From contig QWII01000066.1 in the NCBI GenBank assembly GCA_021405325.1, forward strand, positions 1 to 52,672: DNA of 52,672 nt. The letters are read 5' to 3'. Numbering within the stretch: the first letter of the stretch is position 1; every line of letters begins with the position of its first letter. The translations under genes were made by a program, and so were the position numbers. This document shows, piece after piece, positions 42,205-50,264 of the stretch. This DNA is from Caldilinea sp. CFX5. Its GTDB lineage: Bacteria; Chloroflexota; Anaerolineae; Caldilineales; Caldilineaceae. A model generated the notes under the pieces. The model was given only the letters and a program-made list of their open reading frames with translations. It was not told where the DNA came from and ran no database searches.

Positions 42205-44838
42205 ATGAATGTATCCGCACCGACCTTTGGTGAATTTCTCCGTCAATTACGCCGCCGCGCCGGCCTGACGCAGGGTGAGTTGGCCGTCATTGTCGGCTTT
42301 AGTGTGGCGCAAATTTCGCGCCTGGAAAAAGATGAGCGCCTGCCCGATGTACCGATGGTGATTGAAAAATTTCTGCCCGCCCTGGCGTTGGAGGATGAAC
42401 CGCGCCTGGCGCAACGGTTGCTTGAACTGGCCGCCGCCGCCCGTGGCGAGCGGGCGCCGACTATGGTGGTGGCCCAACGCGAAGTGCGCACGGTGGTACA
42501 GGAAGTCGTGGTGGCGAGTGGACCAACCCTGCCGGCCACCTTGCTCCCCTTGATTGGGCGCGCAGAAGATGTGGCCGTGATCAGCAAGCGGATCATGGAA
42601 GCGCCGGGGCGACTCCTAACGTTGATTGGGCCGCCAGGGGTCGGCAAAACCCAACTGGCGATGACGGTGGCGGCCAAGGTGCAACCGCTCTTTCTGGATG
42701 GCGCGTATTTTGTCCCCCTGGCCGCCGTCACCGATCCTGAGCATGTACCGGTCGCGATTGTCGCTGGTGTTGGGTTGACCGAAAGCGACCACAAAACGCC
42801 ACGCGCCCGTTTGATCGAGCATTTGCGCCGCAAAAGCACGCTGTTGGTGCTGGATAACTTTGAGCAGGTGAGCGCGGCGGCGCCAATGGTGGCCGACTTG
42901 TTGGGTGAATGTCCGGGGTTGCGCGTGCTGGTGACAAGCCAGGAGCCATTACGGTTGCGCACCGAACAACGGCAACGGGTGCCGCCCCTCAGCCCGGCGG
43001 CGGCGGTGGAACTCTTTTTTCAGCGCGCGCAGGCCATCGACCCCGATTTTGACACCCTCGCCCAGGCCGCCATTGTTACGGCGATCTGTCTGCGGTTGGA
43101 TTGTCTGCCGCTGGCGATTGAGCTGGTTGCCGCCCAACTGGAACTCTTGACGCCGGCCCAGGTGCTGGCCCGTTTGCAGGATCATGCGCTCGATCTGCTG
43201 GCCGACGGCCCGCGCGATCTGCCGGCGCATCAACGCACCTTGCGTAACGCCATCCATCGCAGCTATGCCCTGTTGGACGAACGGGAACAACGGCTCTTTC
43301 GCGCCTTGGGCGTCTTTGCCGGCGGCTGTACGGTGGCTGCGCTGGCCGCCGTCTTGCAAGGATCTGACCAGAGCGCCGCGCGCACGGAGAGCGCCGACGA
43401 GCTACTCCGCGATCTACGCACGTTGGTGCGCAAGAGTTTGGTTCAACAACAGGCTGCCAACCCGACCACCGCCGGCGCAACGTCGTCCGGTCAACAGGAG
43501 CGCTTTACGTTGTTGACCACATTGGCGGCTTATGCTGGTGAGCAACTGGCCGCCGCCGGGGAAGGGAATGCAGAGCGGCGCAGCCATGCTGTATACTATT
43601 TGACCTTGACCCAGGAAACGCCACAAACGCTGTTGGAAGCGCCGAAGAAAGCATGGTTGGATCAACTGGCGGCCGAGCATGACAATTTGCGGGTGGCGCT
43701 GGCCTGGAGTCTCCAGCACGAACCGCCGTTAGCGTTAGCGCTGGCCGCGGGCTTAGGCGAATTTTGGGCCATCCGTGGTCATGACTACGCGGCGCGGCGT
43801 TGGTTCGAGCAAGTGCTGGCTGTCAATCCGGCGCCGACTGCCACGCGAGCCGCGGTCTTGTTGATGGCCGCCAATCTCGCCCGCCGCCAGGCTGATTATA
43901 CCGTCGCCCAAACGCTCATGGCGGAAAGTCTGACCATCTATGGCGCGTTGCAAGATCAGGCCGGTCTTGCTCATGCGCAGCGGGAAGCAGGGTGGCTGGA
44001 ATATGATTTACACCGCCAACAGCCGACGATTGAGCACTTCCGCACCAGCCTGGCGCTCTACCGCCAGTTGGGGAATCAAAGCCGGGTTGCCGATCTGCTT
44101 CTCTGCCTAGCGCGGGTGATGATCGGCCAGCCGGCCTATAGTGACGAAATGGCCAACGCCTTAAATGAAAGCCTGACCCTCTATCGTAGCTTGGGCGAGA
44201 CCGAAGGGGCAAGCCAGGTTTTGCAACTGCAAGGGGAGATGGAAATGCTGGTCGGCCATTATGCCGTGGCCGAAGCCCACTTCCGCGAAGTGTTGGCGCT
44301 CTGGCGGGGGCTGGATGATCGCCTGCATGTGGCCTGGGCGGTGGCGCTGGTGGGCGAAGCAGCTTGGGTACAGAATCACCTGGCCGACGCCCGGATCTGT
44401 TACGATGAGGCGTACCAGATTTTTGCCGAACTGGGTAACAAAGAGGGCTGCGCCATCCTCCGTCACCACCAGGGGCAGGTGGCGCGGCGACAGGGCGCCT
44501 TTGCTATCGCGCAGGAGCGCTATCAGGAAGCGCTCATCTTGAGCCAAAGTTTGCAGAATCAGCACATGGTGGCCCGTTCGCTGGCCGGACTGGGTGGCGT
44601 GGCGTTGGCGCTGGGTGAAGCTGAGCGGGCGACCACTCTCCTCAGTGCGGCGCAGGCGCGCTTTGCCCAGCTCGCCCCCTTTCTCCCGCCGGCGGATGAG
44701 ACAGAGTTCAATGGCTTGATCGAAACAGCCCAACAGACACTGCCCCAGGAAAAGTATGCCGCCGCCTGGCAAGCAGGTCAACCAATGACAACGGCTGAGG
44801 TGGTGGCGCTGCCGCAACTCATCAATCAAACAGCATGA
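42205..44838 (+). CDS. XRE-type STAND transcriptional regulator with NB-ARC and TPR domains
   Basis: 877 residues. An N-terminal helix-turn-helix of the XRE class (FGEFLRQLRRRAGLTQGELAVIVGFSVAQISRLEKDERLPD, residues 8-50) is followed by a NB-ARC/AP-ATPase module with a clear P-loop GPPGVGKTQ at about 143-151, Walker B LLVLDNFEQV and a winged-helix region. From about residue 480 to 860 come TPR-type helical pairs. Such proteins act as signal-gated switches or transcription factors, in which ligand or protein binding to the TPR part releases ATP-dependent oligomerisation. The ligand is unknown. It is also the kind of protein sometimes recruited as a defence sensor, but no effector is next to it. 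Confidence 0.92.
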   Translation: MNVSAPTFGEFLRQLRRRAGLTQGELAVIVGFSVAQISRLEKDERLPDVPMVIEKFLPALALEDEPRLAQRLLELAAAARGERAPTMVVAQREVRTVVQEVVVASGPTLPATLLPLIGRAEDVAVISKRIMEAPGRLLTLIGPPGVGKTQLAMTVAAKVQPLFLDGAYFVPLAAVTDPEHVPVAIVAGVGLTESDHKTPRARLIEHLRRKSTLLVLDNFEQVSAAAPMVADLLGECPGLRVLVTSQEPLRLRTEQRQRVPPLSPAAAVELFFQRAQAIDPDFDTLAQAAIVTAICLRLDCLPLAIELVAAQLELLTPAQVLARLQDHALDLLADGPRDLPAHQRTLRNAIHRSYALLDEREQRLFRALGVFAGGCTVAALAAVLQGSDQSAARTESADELLRDLRTLVRKSLVQQQAANPTTAGATSSGQQERFTLLTTLAAYAGEQLAAAGEGNAERRSHAVYYLTLTQETPQTLLEAPKKAWLDQLAAEHDNLRVALAWSLQHEPPLALALAAGLGEFWAIRGHDYAARRWFEQVLAVNPAPTATRAAVLLMAANLARRQADYTVAQTLMAESLTIYGALQDQAGLAHAQREAGWLEYDLHRQQPTIEHFRTSLALYRQLGNQSRVADLLLCLARVMIGQPAYSDEMANALNESLTLYRSLGETEGASQVLQLQGEMEMLVGHYAVAEAHFREVLALWRGLDDRLHVAWAVALVGEAAWVQNHLADARICYDEAYQIFAELGNKEGCAILRHHQGQVARRQGAFAIAQERYQEALILSQSLQNQHMVARSLAGLGGVALALGEAERATTLLSAAQARFAQLAPFLPPADETEFNGLIETAQQTLPQEKYAAAWQAGQPMTTAEVVALPQLINQTA

Positions 44839-44877
44839 GCGAGAGTGATTCAAATAGCCAGATCGCGTTGGTCATGC

Positions 44878-44906
44878 TTGTCGAAATGGCTGGTTTTTGC
44901 TATAGT
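44878..44906 (+). promoter_or_regulatory. Promoter of the DUF433 gene
   Basis: TTGTCG (44878-44883), a 17-bp spacer and TATAGT (44901-44906) preceded by TGC form a good sigma70-type promoter with extended -10. The 14-mer TTGCTATAGTTTTG at 44897-44910 also occurs at 14890-14903 in a gene-poor stretch. The start codon is 43 bp further on. Confidence 0.6.
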
Positions 44907-44948
44907 TTTGGTAATGAGATGCAGTGACTAGAAAGGCTAAGAGGTCAA

Positions 44949-45233
44949 ATGGCTATTACCACTACCCGCTACCAGGATCGTATTGTGATCAACCCAGAAA
45001 TTATGGTGGGAAAACCGGTGATTAAAGGCACCCGAATTCCAGTAGAGCTGGTACTGAAACGGCTTTCGCAGGATCTTAATCTGGAAACGCTTTTTGCAGC
45101 TTACCCGCGCTTAACGCTGGAGGATGTCAAAGCGTGCCTTGCTTATGCGGAAGCCGTGGTTGAAGGCGAAGAAATTTATCATTGTAACCCCTCACAAAAT
45201 CCGCGTTCGGCGCGCCTTTTGATGGGTTGGTAA
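44949..45233 (+). CDS. DUF433 family protein, antitoxin-like
   Basis: 94 residues. The DUF433 core is clear: RIVINPEIMVGKPVIKGTRIPVELVLKRLSQDLNLETLFAAYPRLTLEDVKACLAYAE. This winged-helix-like domain is the antitoxin or regulator partner of DUF5615/PIN-like nucleases in many Cyanobacteria and Chloroflexota. No nuclease gene follows: the next gene is convergent, so it is an orphan. Its C-terminal tail (NPSQNPRSARLLMGW) is unusual for the family. Confidence 0.9.
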   Translation: MAITTTRYQDRIVINPEIMVGKPVIKGTRIPVELVLKRLSQDLNLETLFAAYPRLTLEDVKACLAYAEAVVEGEEIYHCNPSQNPRSARLLMGW

Positions 45234-45238
45234 AAATT

Positions 45239-47446
45239 CTACTTCCTCACCACCGGCAGATAGCAGTTGTCACTCCCCGGCGCTGGTTCACCGGGCGCGG
45301 GAATGGGTGTTGCGGTAGGCGTTGGGGTTGGCCCTGGCGTGATCGGAGTTGGGGTGGGCGTGGCGGTTGGTGCGCCCGTCGCAACCTGTAGTTGCAACAG
45401 CGTCACTGAGTAGGGTGCGAAGGTGTAGTCAAAGGCCGTACCATTGATGGACAGCGTCGCACCAGGCGCATTGCTCAGATCATTGGTCAACGTGGTTTCG
45501 GCGATGCCGTTGAAGCTCATGGTTTGCACCTCTAAGGCAGTGGCTTGGGCGACATCAGCTTTACCGCCCTGCATGGTGGCGCCGCTTTTCAAGTCAATGG
45601 TGGCTGTCGTCGCCGCGTTGCGCTTGTTGACCACCAGCAACGTCAAGGTATTTGCGTCGCGGCGACCAGCATAGACGCTCAGTTCGGTTGCCGCGTTAGC
45701 CGACGAAGTGACCGGCAACAAACGGTCGCCAAATTTTGCCCAGAGATGATAGGCAAAGTATTGGGGACTGCGTTGCCAGTTATGGTCGGGGCGCAACAGG
45801 CCGAAATCGGTGCCGGTTTCGGGTTGGTCGCCGCTGGCAAGCAGGAACTGGTTGGCCATGGTGTAGCCGCTGGTGATCAGTTGCCCCACACTATCGGCCA
45901 TGAAGAGACCATTGACGGCACGCGTCATCTGGATATTAGTGTCCTTGAACTCCAACCCCAGGTTATACTCGGTGAGGGCGACGGGGATAGTGCGCCCGTT
46001 GGCATGTTGGGCAAAGGTCTGCCGGACGCCGGTCATGAGGCCAGGCCAGAAGCTTTGCGGGTGGCTCAGGATCTGATTGTTGGCGGGGATGTCCCAGTAG
46101 GCGTAGGCGTGGACATCATAAAAGTCCATGACGGCGGCGGCGGCGCTCACCACTTCGTTGCCCCAGTTGCCATAGCTTGTGCCTGGCGAATCGCCGACGG
46201 CGCCCACCAGGATCGTTGGATCGACAGCGCGCATGGCGGTGCGAAAGGCTAGGTAGCCGCCCTGCTGCACATTGTTAACGGTGGCGCCGTTGACATACTC
46301 GGTTCCCTCACAAGTCCACATCGGCTCCCAGCCATTTTGGACACACTGCGTGCCGGCATAGACCTCGTTGCCCACGGCCCAGAGCTTGATGCCCAACGGC
46401 GTCGGGTTGCCGCGGTCGGCGCGCAGTTGCGCCCAGTGGCCGGCGGTGAGCCAATCCTTGCCGCGGGCATCAACGCCAATCACCGTGGCGTCATTCACAG
46501 CCGCGTTAAAGAAGGCGACGGCGGCGGCAGCCTCTTGTGGCGTCCCGTTGGGGTTGACAATATACATGCCTTCAATGCCAACCGCTTGCAAGAAGTCGAT
46601 CCAGTCGGTGGGCGTGGCGGCCCAGAAGATGTCAAAGTAGCCGCCTTGCCGGTCCGGGGCGCGACACTTTTCGGCCTTGGCGACATGTTCGCCCATCTCG
46701 CAACTGAGCCAGCCATAGCCATTGCTCCAACTGCCGCCGGGAATGCGAATCACACTGACGCCAGAGGCTTTGGTGCGGGCGATAAAGGTGGCGTTGGTTA
46801 ACAATGGTTTCGACCAGGCCGCCATGTTGGTGCCGAGGATGCGCGGGTCGATGGTCGTGCCGGCGGCGGTGTCGTCAACCTGAATGGTGATGCCGGCGGG
46901 CGGCGGTTGGGTCGCGCCGACCAGACTGATGTCATCCAGGTAGTAGACTGCTTGGGCGCCGCCGTTGACATCTTGCCAGTAGATGGCGTTGATGGTAGCC
47001 GGACTTCCTAGATCGGCCAGCGGGAGATCCACTTGCGTCCAGGCGTTCGCCGTCGCGGTTACCAGTTTGATCTTGGTGTCATCTTCGTTGAGGAGAATGC
47101 GGATCTGTTGCCCGCCGGTCGCACCGCCGTGAAGCCAGAAGCGCAGATGGGTAAAGCCGGCTGTGTTGATGGCCGGTTCGGCACGCAGATAAAACCCGCC
47201 CCACGCCGCCGTATGATCGACAGCATACGACTTGGTGCCGCTATGGACGGGTTGCGTGTTGGCGGCATTGCGGGTTGTGTCCCAAGACCAATCCTGCCAG
47301 CCAGCAGCCAGGGCGTCGGTGTAAATGGGGCTATCGGCGGCGCTAAAGAGGCGCGTCCAATAGGTGGCGGGGGCCAACAGTGCGCCCACGAACAGCGCCA
47401 GGAGCATAATGGTCATACGGGTATGCTTGGTTGAGCGGTCGTGCAT
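45239..47446 (-). CDS. Secreted alpha-L-arabinofuranosidase-like glycoside hydrolase
   Basis: 735 residues from ATG 47446, which follows AGAGGAT. A signal peptide (MTIMLLALFVGALLAPATYW) is followed by a carbohydrate-binding jelly roll (residues about 40-180) and a TIM barrel that contains FIARTKASGVSVIRIPGGSWSNGYGW, the acid/base motif WAVGNEVYAGT and the nucleophile motif VALTEYNLGLEF, the order seen in GH51-like arabinofuranosidases. A C-terminal beta domain leads into a Thr/Pro-rich linker and ends in CYLPVVRK, a terminal pattern of surface-retained proteins in this phylum. It may cooperate with GH43 at 10408. Exact family is inferred. Confidence 0.85.
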   Translation of the reverse strand: MHDRSTKHTRMTIMLLALFVGALLAPATYWTRLFSAADSPIYTDALAAGWQDWSWDTTRNAANTQPVHSGTKSYAVDHTAAWGGFYLRAEPAINTAGFTHLRFWLHGGATGGQQIRILLNEDDTKIKLVTATANAWTQVDLPLADLGSPATINAIYWQDVNGGAQAVYYLDDISLVGATQPPPAGITIQVDDTAAGTTIDPRILGTNMAAWSKPLLTNATFIARTKASGVSVIRIPGGSWSNGYGWLSCEMGEHVAKAEKCRAPDRQGGYFDIFWAATPTDWIDFLQAVGIEGMYIVNPNGTPQEAAAAVAFFNAAVNDATVIGVDARGKDWLTAGHWAQLRADRGNPTPLGIKLWAVGNEVYAGTQCVQNGWEPMWTCEGTEYVNGATVNNVQQGGYLAFRTAMRAVDPTILVGAVGDSPGTSYGNWGNEVVSAAAAVMDFYDVHAYAYWDIPANNQILSHPQSFWPGLMTGVRQTFAQHANGRTIPVALTEYNLGLEFKDTNIQMTRAVNGLFMADSVGQLITSGYTMANQFLLASGDQPETGTDFGLLRPDHNWQRSPQYFAYHLWAKFGDRLLPVTSSANAATELSVYAGRRDANTLTLLVVNKRNAATTATIDLKSGATMQGGKADVAQATALEVQTMSFNGIAETTLTNDLSNAPGATLSINGTAFDYTFAPYSVTLLQLQVATGAPTATPTPTPITPGPTPTPTATPIPAPGEPAPGSDNCYLPVVRK

Positions 47447-47629
47447 AGCATCCTCTTGTCTCTTATCCAGAATGATTGTTTGCCTTCTATGCCAAGCATA
47501 CCATAAGCACAGAACGCTTGCCAGCCGTTTTTTTGACAAAAATTTGACAAAGCGCCTCAGTCTTTGGGTTATGGTATCATTGGTGTCGAGTGATGATGCG
47601 TGGCTCGTAAAAAGCAGGAGGTGTGGGTG

Positions 47630-48037
47630 ATGACGAATAGCGGTATGAAAACGCTTCCCTTACCGGAACAGTTACAAACAATCGAACGGGAAAAAGCCCG
47701 TCTGCTATTAGAAGCCCATACGCTCAAAGCGCAAGCTAGCTTTACGGAAGCAGCAGAACGCTTTGCCCAAGCGGCGCGCTATGAAGAGCAATTGGCGGAT
47801 TGGGCCGCCAATCAGGCGTTGACCGATTTATACTACCTGCACGCTTTCAGCGCGCTCAGTTGTTGGGCGCAAGCTGGCGATCCCCATCGCGCCTTGCAAA
47901 TGAGCAATTCTCTCTTGCGCGCGCCATCGCTAACAGCCCGACAACGGAGTCAGTTGAAACAATATCAGGCGACATTAGAGCAACGGTGGGTGAGTTGGAT
48001 GGAGCAGTGGTCGCAGCCGGTGTTTGTCTCGGCATAA
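47630..48037 (+). CDS. Small helical protein, TPR-like, unknown function
   Basis: 135 residues from ATG 47630, with a perfect AGGAGG site eight bases upstream. The sequence is nearly all alpha helix (EREKARLLLEAHTLKAQASFTEAAERFAQAARYEEQLADW) and resembles a short tetratricopeptide-like bundle found singly in Chloroflexota and Cyanobacteria accessory regions. Function unknown. It is followed 40 bp later by another small gene on the same strand. Confidence 0.65.
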   Translation: MTNSGMKTLPLPEQLQTIEREKARLLLEAHTLKAQASFTEAAERFAQAARYEEQLADWAANQALTDLYYLHAFSALSCWAQAGDPHRALQMSNSLLRAPSLTARQRSQLKQYQATLEQRWVSWMEQWSQPVFVSA

Positions 48038-48077
48038 AATACAAATCAACTTCTACTCTACGGGGCAAGGGAGTCAA

Positions 48078-48278
48078 ATGGAACAAGTACAACAGATCGA
48101 GTCGGTTACTCAAATCGTCAGTGTCGAGCAGCAGGATCAGATTGCGAAAGAGGTAAGTACGTTACGCTTGCTTGCCGAGGCCCGTCGCATTGCAGCGCGT
48201 AATGATGCCGAACAATCGTGGGTTTCCAGCACAGAGATGCGCAAACGGATGGCAAAGCATGGCGTCATGGTGGGTTGA
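48078..48278 (+). CDS. Small hypothetical protein
   Basis: 66 residues from ATG 48078 (AAGGGAG upstream; an in-frame reading starting earlier overlaps the previous gene). Mostly helical with Gln/Val-rich N-terminus (MEQVQQIESVTQIVSVEQQDQ) and a basic C-terminus. No family recognised. It may be a partner of the preceding helical protein. Confidence 0.5.
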   Translation: MEQVQQIESVTQIVSVEQQDQIAKEVSTLRLLAEARRIAARNDAEQSWVSSTEMRKRMAKHGVMVG

Positions 48279-48320
48279 GTATGCACAAGAGGCGGCATTC
48301 ACATCCACCAGAAATTTCAT

Positions 48321-48575
48321 CTAAGCCGCCACCCGATCCAACACTCGTTCACCGGCAACTAAGTGATGGGCATAGAGCAGGGCGGCGCGTAGATCGTCAG
48401 GCTCCAACATTGGGTAATCTTCCAGGATCTCCTGAGACGAAGCGCCTTTCGCCAGTAGTTCCAGAATCATATCAACCGAAATGCGTAATCCGCGCAATAG
48501 CGGTTTGCCGGCCAGCACCTCTTTGTCAAAGGTGATGCGGTCTAATAAATCGGTCGTCAAGGTTTGGTTGAACAT
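48321..48575 (-). CDS. DUF433 family protein, antitoxin-like
   Basis: 84 residues. RITFDKEVLAGKPLLRGLRISVDMILELLAKGASSQEILEDYPMLEPDDLRAALLYA matches the DUF433 antitoxin-type domain. A GGGAGA site lies before the ATG. As with the gene at 44949, the usual nuclease partner is missing: the gene downstream on this strand is a different type. Confidence 0.9.
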   Translation of the reverse strand: MFNQTLTTDLLDRITFDKEVLAGKPLLRGLRISVDMILELLAKGASSQEILEDYPMLEPDDLRAALLYAHHLVAGERVLDRVAA

Positions 48576-48674
48576 GACGTGTCTCCCATCGTCTTCCCTA
48601 CTCGCAAGGGCAGTCTACATCATCACAGGGGGATCCGTTTTATCATACCATAAGTTGTGATTCTGACGATAAAC

Positions 48675-48760
48675 TTAGGCAAAGCGAACCGAGTGAACGA
48701 CAAGGTCGCGTGGCAATGACGCTTCTACCTGGCGAAAGAGAATCACTCGATCAGTAAGCT
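48675..48760 (-). pseudogene. Duplicated 3' tail of the gene at 49519
   Basis: The last 28 or so codons read QLTDRVILFRQVEASLPRDLVVHSVRFA in a frame that ends at 48675. The gene at 49519-49932 ends DQVILFQLVEASLPRDLVVYSVRFA, so the DNA here is a diverged copy of that tail only. It overlaps the 3' end of the gene at 48751. No start belonging to it is present. Confidence 0.65.
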
Positions 48761-49002
48761 GGCAACGCATTAGGAAGCACTTCTTGCTCATCAAGATCAA
48801 ACAGATCGACGCCGGACAATTCATCCCAAAGCCGCGCTTTTTCCGCTTCGGGTAACGCATGGTACTTATCAAGGGTAAAATGGTCTAAAAAAGGGGCATC
48901 GCCAGATAGGGGTTGATAGTTGAGCAGGGCTAAAACTTCCGCTTGTAAGGCGGCTACGCACCCTTCGATTTGGGCTTTTGTCTGTACAGGCGCTATTGTC
49001 AT
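48751..49002 (-). CDS. Small hypothetical protein, addiction-module-like
   Basis: 83 residues from ATG 49002, with GAGGGAG eight bases upstream; a start further upstream has no such site. Sequence: MTIAPVQTKAQIEGCVAALQ, then helix LALLNYQPLSG and PEAEKARLWDELSGVDLFDLDEQEVLP with an acidic end. The EAEKARLWDELS region is reminiscent of short antitoxin-type proteins, but no family is certain. The C-terminal end overlaps the duplicated tail, so the gene may have been shortened by that rearrangement. Confidence 0.55.
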   Translation of the reverse strand: MTIAPVQTKAQIEGCVAALQAEVLALLNYQPLSGDAPFLDHFTLDKYHALPEAEKARLWDELSGVDLFDLDEQEVLPNALPAY

Positions 49003-49113
49003 TAGTGGTACTCCCTCTTGGTCAAGCCGGAACCACCGGTTGAGGCGAAGAATTACGGTATCGTTGTTCACGGTTCAACAAATCCATTGGTTGCCCCTTT
49101 TGTGAATGTGACG

Positions 49114-49488
49114 TCAACTGATCTCGGTTGTCGAGCCAATGCCATCCAGAACGACGATCAGGTGATTGAGAATATCGCGCCCGATGATGGCCGTTTCATC
49201 GGGCGGAACGCCAATCACCCGGACGGCAGGCACGCGATAATTACCCACTTGCACATCGACAAAATAAAGATCTGCATTTCTTGCATGTCCGAAGAGACCA
49301 CGGACCCGTTTCGTTACTACATATTCTGCCTCGGCTGCCCTCAACACGGCCAACGGAATCATTGAGGTATCTGAGCCGGAGTCAATCAGGGCTGACAAGG
49401 TGACGCTCTTTACACCTGTAATGGTAATATCGGCAACCGGCGCAGCGGGATAGTAGTCTACATTGTTATAGGGAAAAGAGTTGGGCAT
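49114..49488 (-). CDS. Retropepsin-like aspartic protease
   Basis: 124 residues, single-domain aspartic protease fold of the bacterial retropepsin-like type. The active-site loop ALIDSGSDTSMIP places the catalytic Asp at D36 (D-S-G variant of D-T/S-G), followed by a flap region and the IIGRDILNHLIVVLDG psi-loop signature near the C-terminus. It would act as a homodimer. No signal peptide. It is preceded on the same strand by the gene at 49519, 30 bp away. This pair of small genes recurs in accessory regions of Chloroflexota and Cyanobacteria as I recall, with unknown function. Confidence 0.85.
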   Translation of the reverse strand: MPNSFPYNNVDYYPAAPVADITITGVKSVTLSALIDSGSDTSMIPLAVLRAAEAEYVVTKRVRGLFGHARNADLYFVDVQVGNYRVPAVRVIGVPPDETAIIGRDILNHLIVVLDGIGSTTEIS

Positions 49489-49518
49489 AGATCAGACGAC
49501 AGTCAAGTTTAGGCGATT

Positions 49519-49932
49519 TTAGGCAAAACGAACAGAATATACGACAAGGTCGCGTGGCAACGACGCTTCAACAAGCTGGAAGAGAATCACTTGATCGGGA
49601 TAAAGTGATCGTACTCGGCGGATTAAGGTGCGCTGATCGCGGTCATGACCAATCACTTGCCCTTGAACCATAGCAATAAACTCGCCCAGATACTGTTGCA
49701 CTAACGTGCTATGCTGTGCTTCAAAGGCCGCAACCTCTTTCTCCATCTGCGGACGACGGGGATCTTCCGAGAAGGGATTATGGTCGCCTTCTTCGTCTGT
49801 AACAGCATGACCATTGACACCGTTGCTCTTGGGATCTATGGGCAAAACGCTTACATAGGGCAATGACGCCAGCAGCTCACGCAGGAATTCCTCTTTGGCT
49901 TGATCGTGTACTTCCACCAATAGTTTTGTCAT
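49519..49932 (-). CDS. Hypothetical protein paired with aspartic protease (DUF5678-like)
   Basis: 137 residues. The first 20 residues (MTKLLVEVHDQAKEEFLRELLASLPYVSV) look like an independent helical segment of the type found in addiction or regulatory proteins. The C-terminal 80 residues (FEAQHSTLVQQYLGEFIAMVQGQVIGHDRDQRTLIRRVRSLYPDQVILF) resemble DUF5678-type small beta/alpha domains that carry a V-GHD motif. Function unknown. The tail of this gene is duplicated at 48675-48760. Confidence 0.65.
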   Translation of the reverse strand: MTKLLVEVHDQAKEEFLRELLASLPYVSVLPIDPKSNGVNGHAVTDEEGDHNPFSEDPRRPQMEKEVAAFEAQHSTLVQQYLGEFIAMVQGQVIGHDRDQRTLIRRVRSLYPDQVILFQLVEASLPRDLVVYSVRFA

Positions 49933-50153
49933 AGGCGAATATCTCGCTTGTCAGAAACCATTTTCTTTTCACTTCACACCAGTGATTATACCAGACAACG
50001 CTGCTGTTAGCCAGTGGTAAAATCGATCATTTTTGGCTCAAGTGGAGCGCAGGGGCATTGTATTGTCAACCCTTTGGTTTCCGGTTGCCCCTCATTTTCA
50101 CAGTCCGCAAGCGCTTCAGACAAAATATACCCAGTCGTTCACAGCGCGGAGAA

Positions 50154-50264
50154 TCAAGGCCCCACTGCCGTAGCACGCGGCGTGGGCGTAGCGAGGGGCA
50201 AACGGGGGGCGACCACCGTCGCTGTAACCATGACCATTGGCGACGGGGTAACGCTGCTACAGAG
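50154..50264 (-). other. In-frame Thr/Pro-rich continuation after the WD40 stop codon
   Basis: Directly after the TAA of the WD40 gene the same frame goes on for 36 codons as LCSSVTPSPMVMVTATVV then APRLPLATPTPRATAV before a TGA at 50154. This is the kind of Thr/Pro linker found in surface proteins of this phylum. Either the TAA is a recent nonsense mutation and the gene once had a C-terminal extension, or the similarity is accidental. The rest of 49933-50153 holds no gene I can support. Confidence 0.4.
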
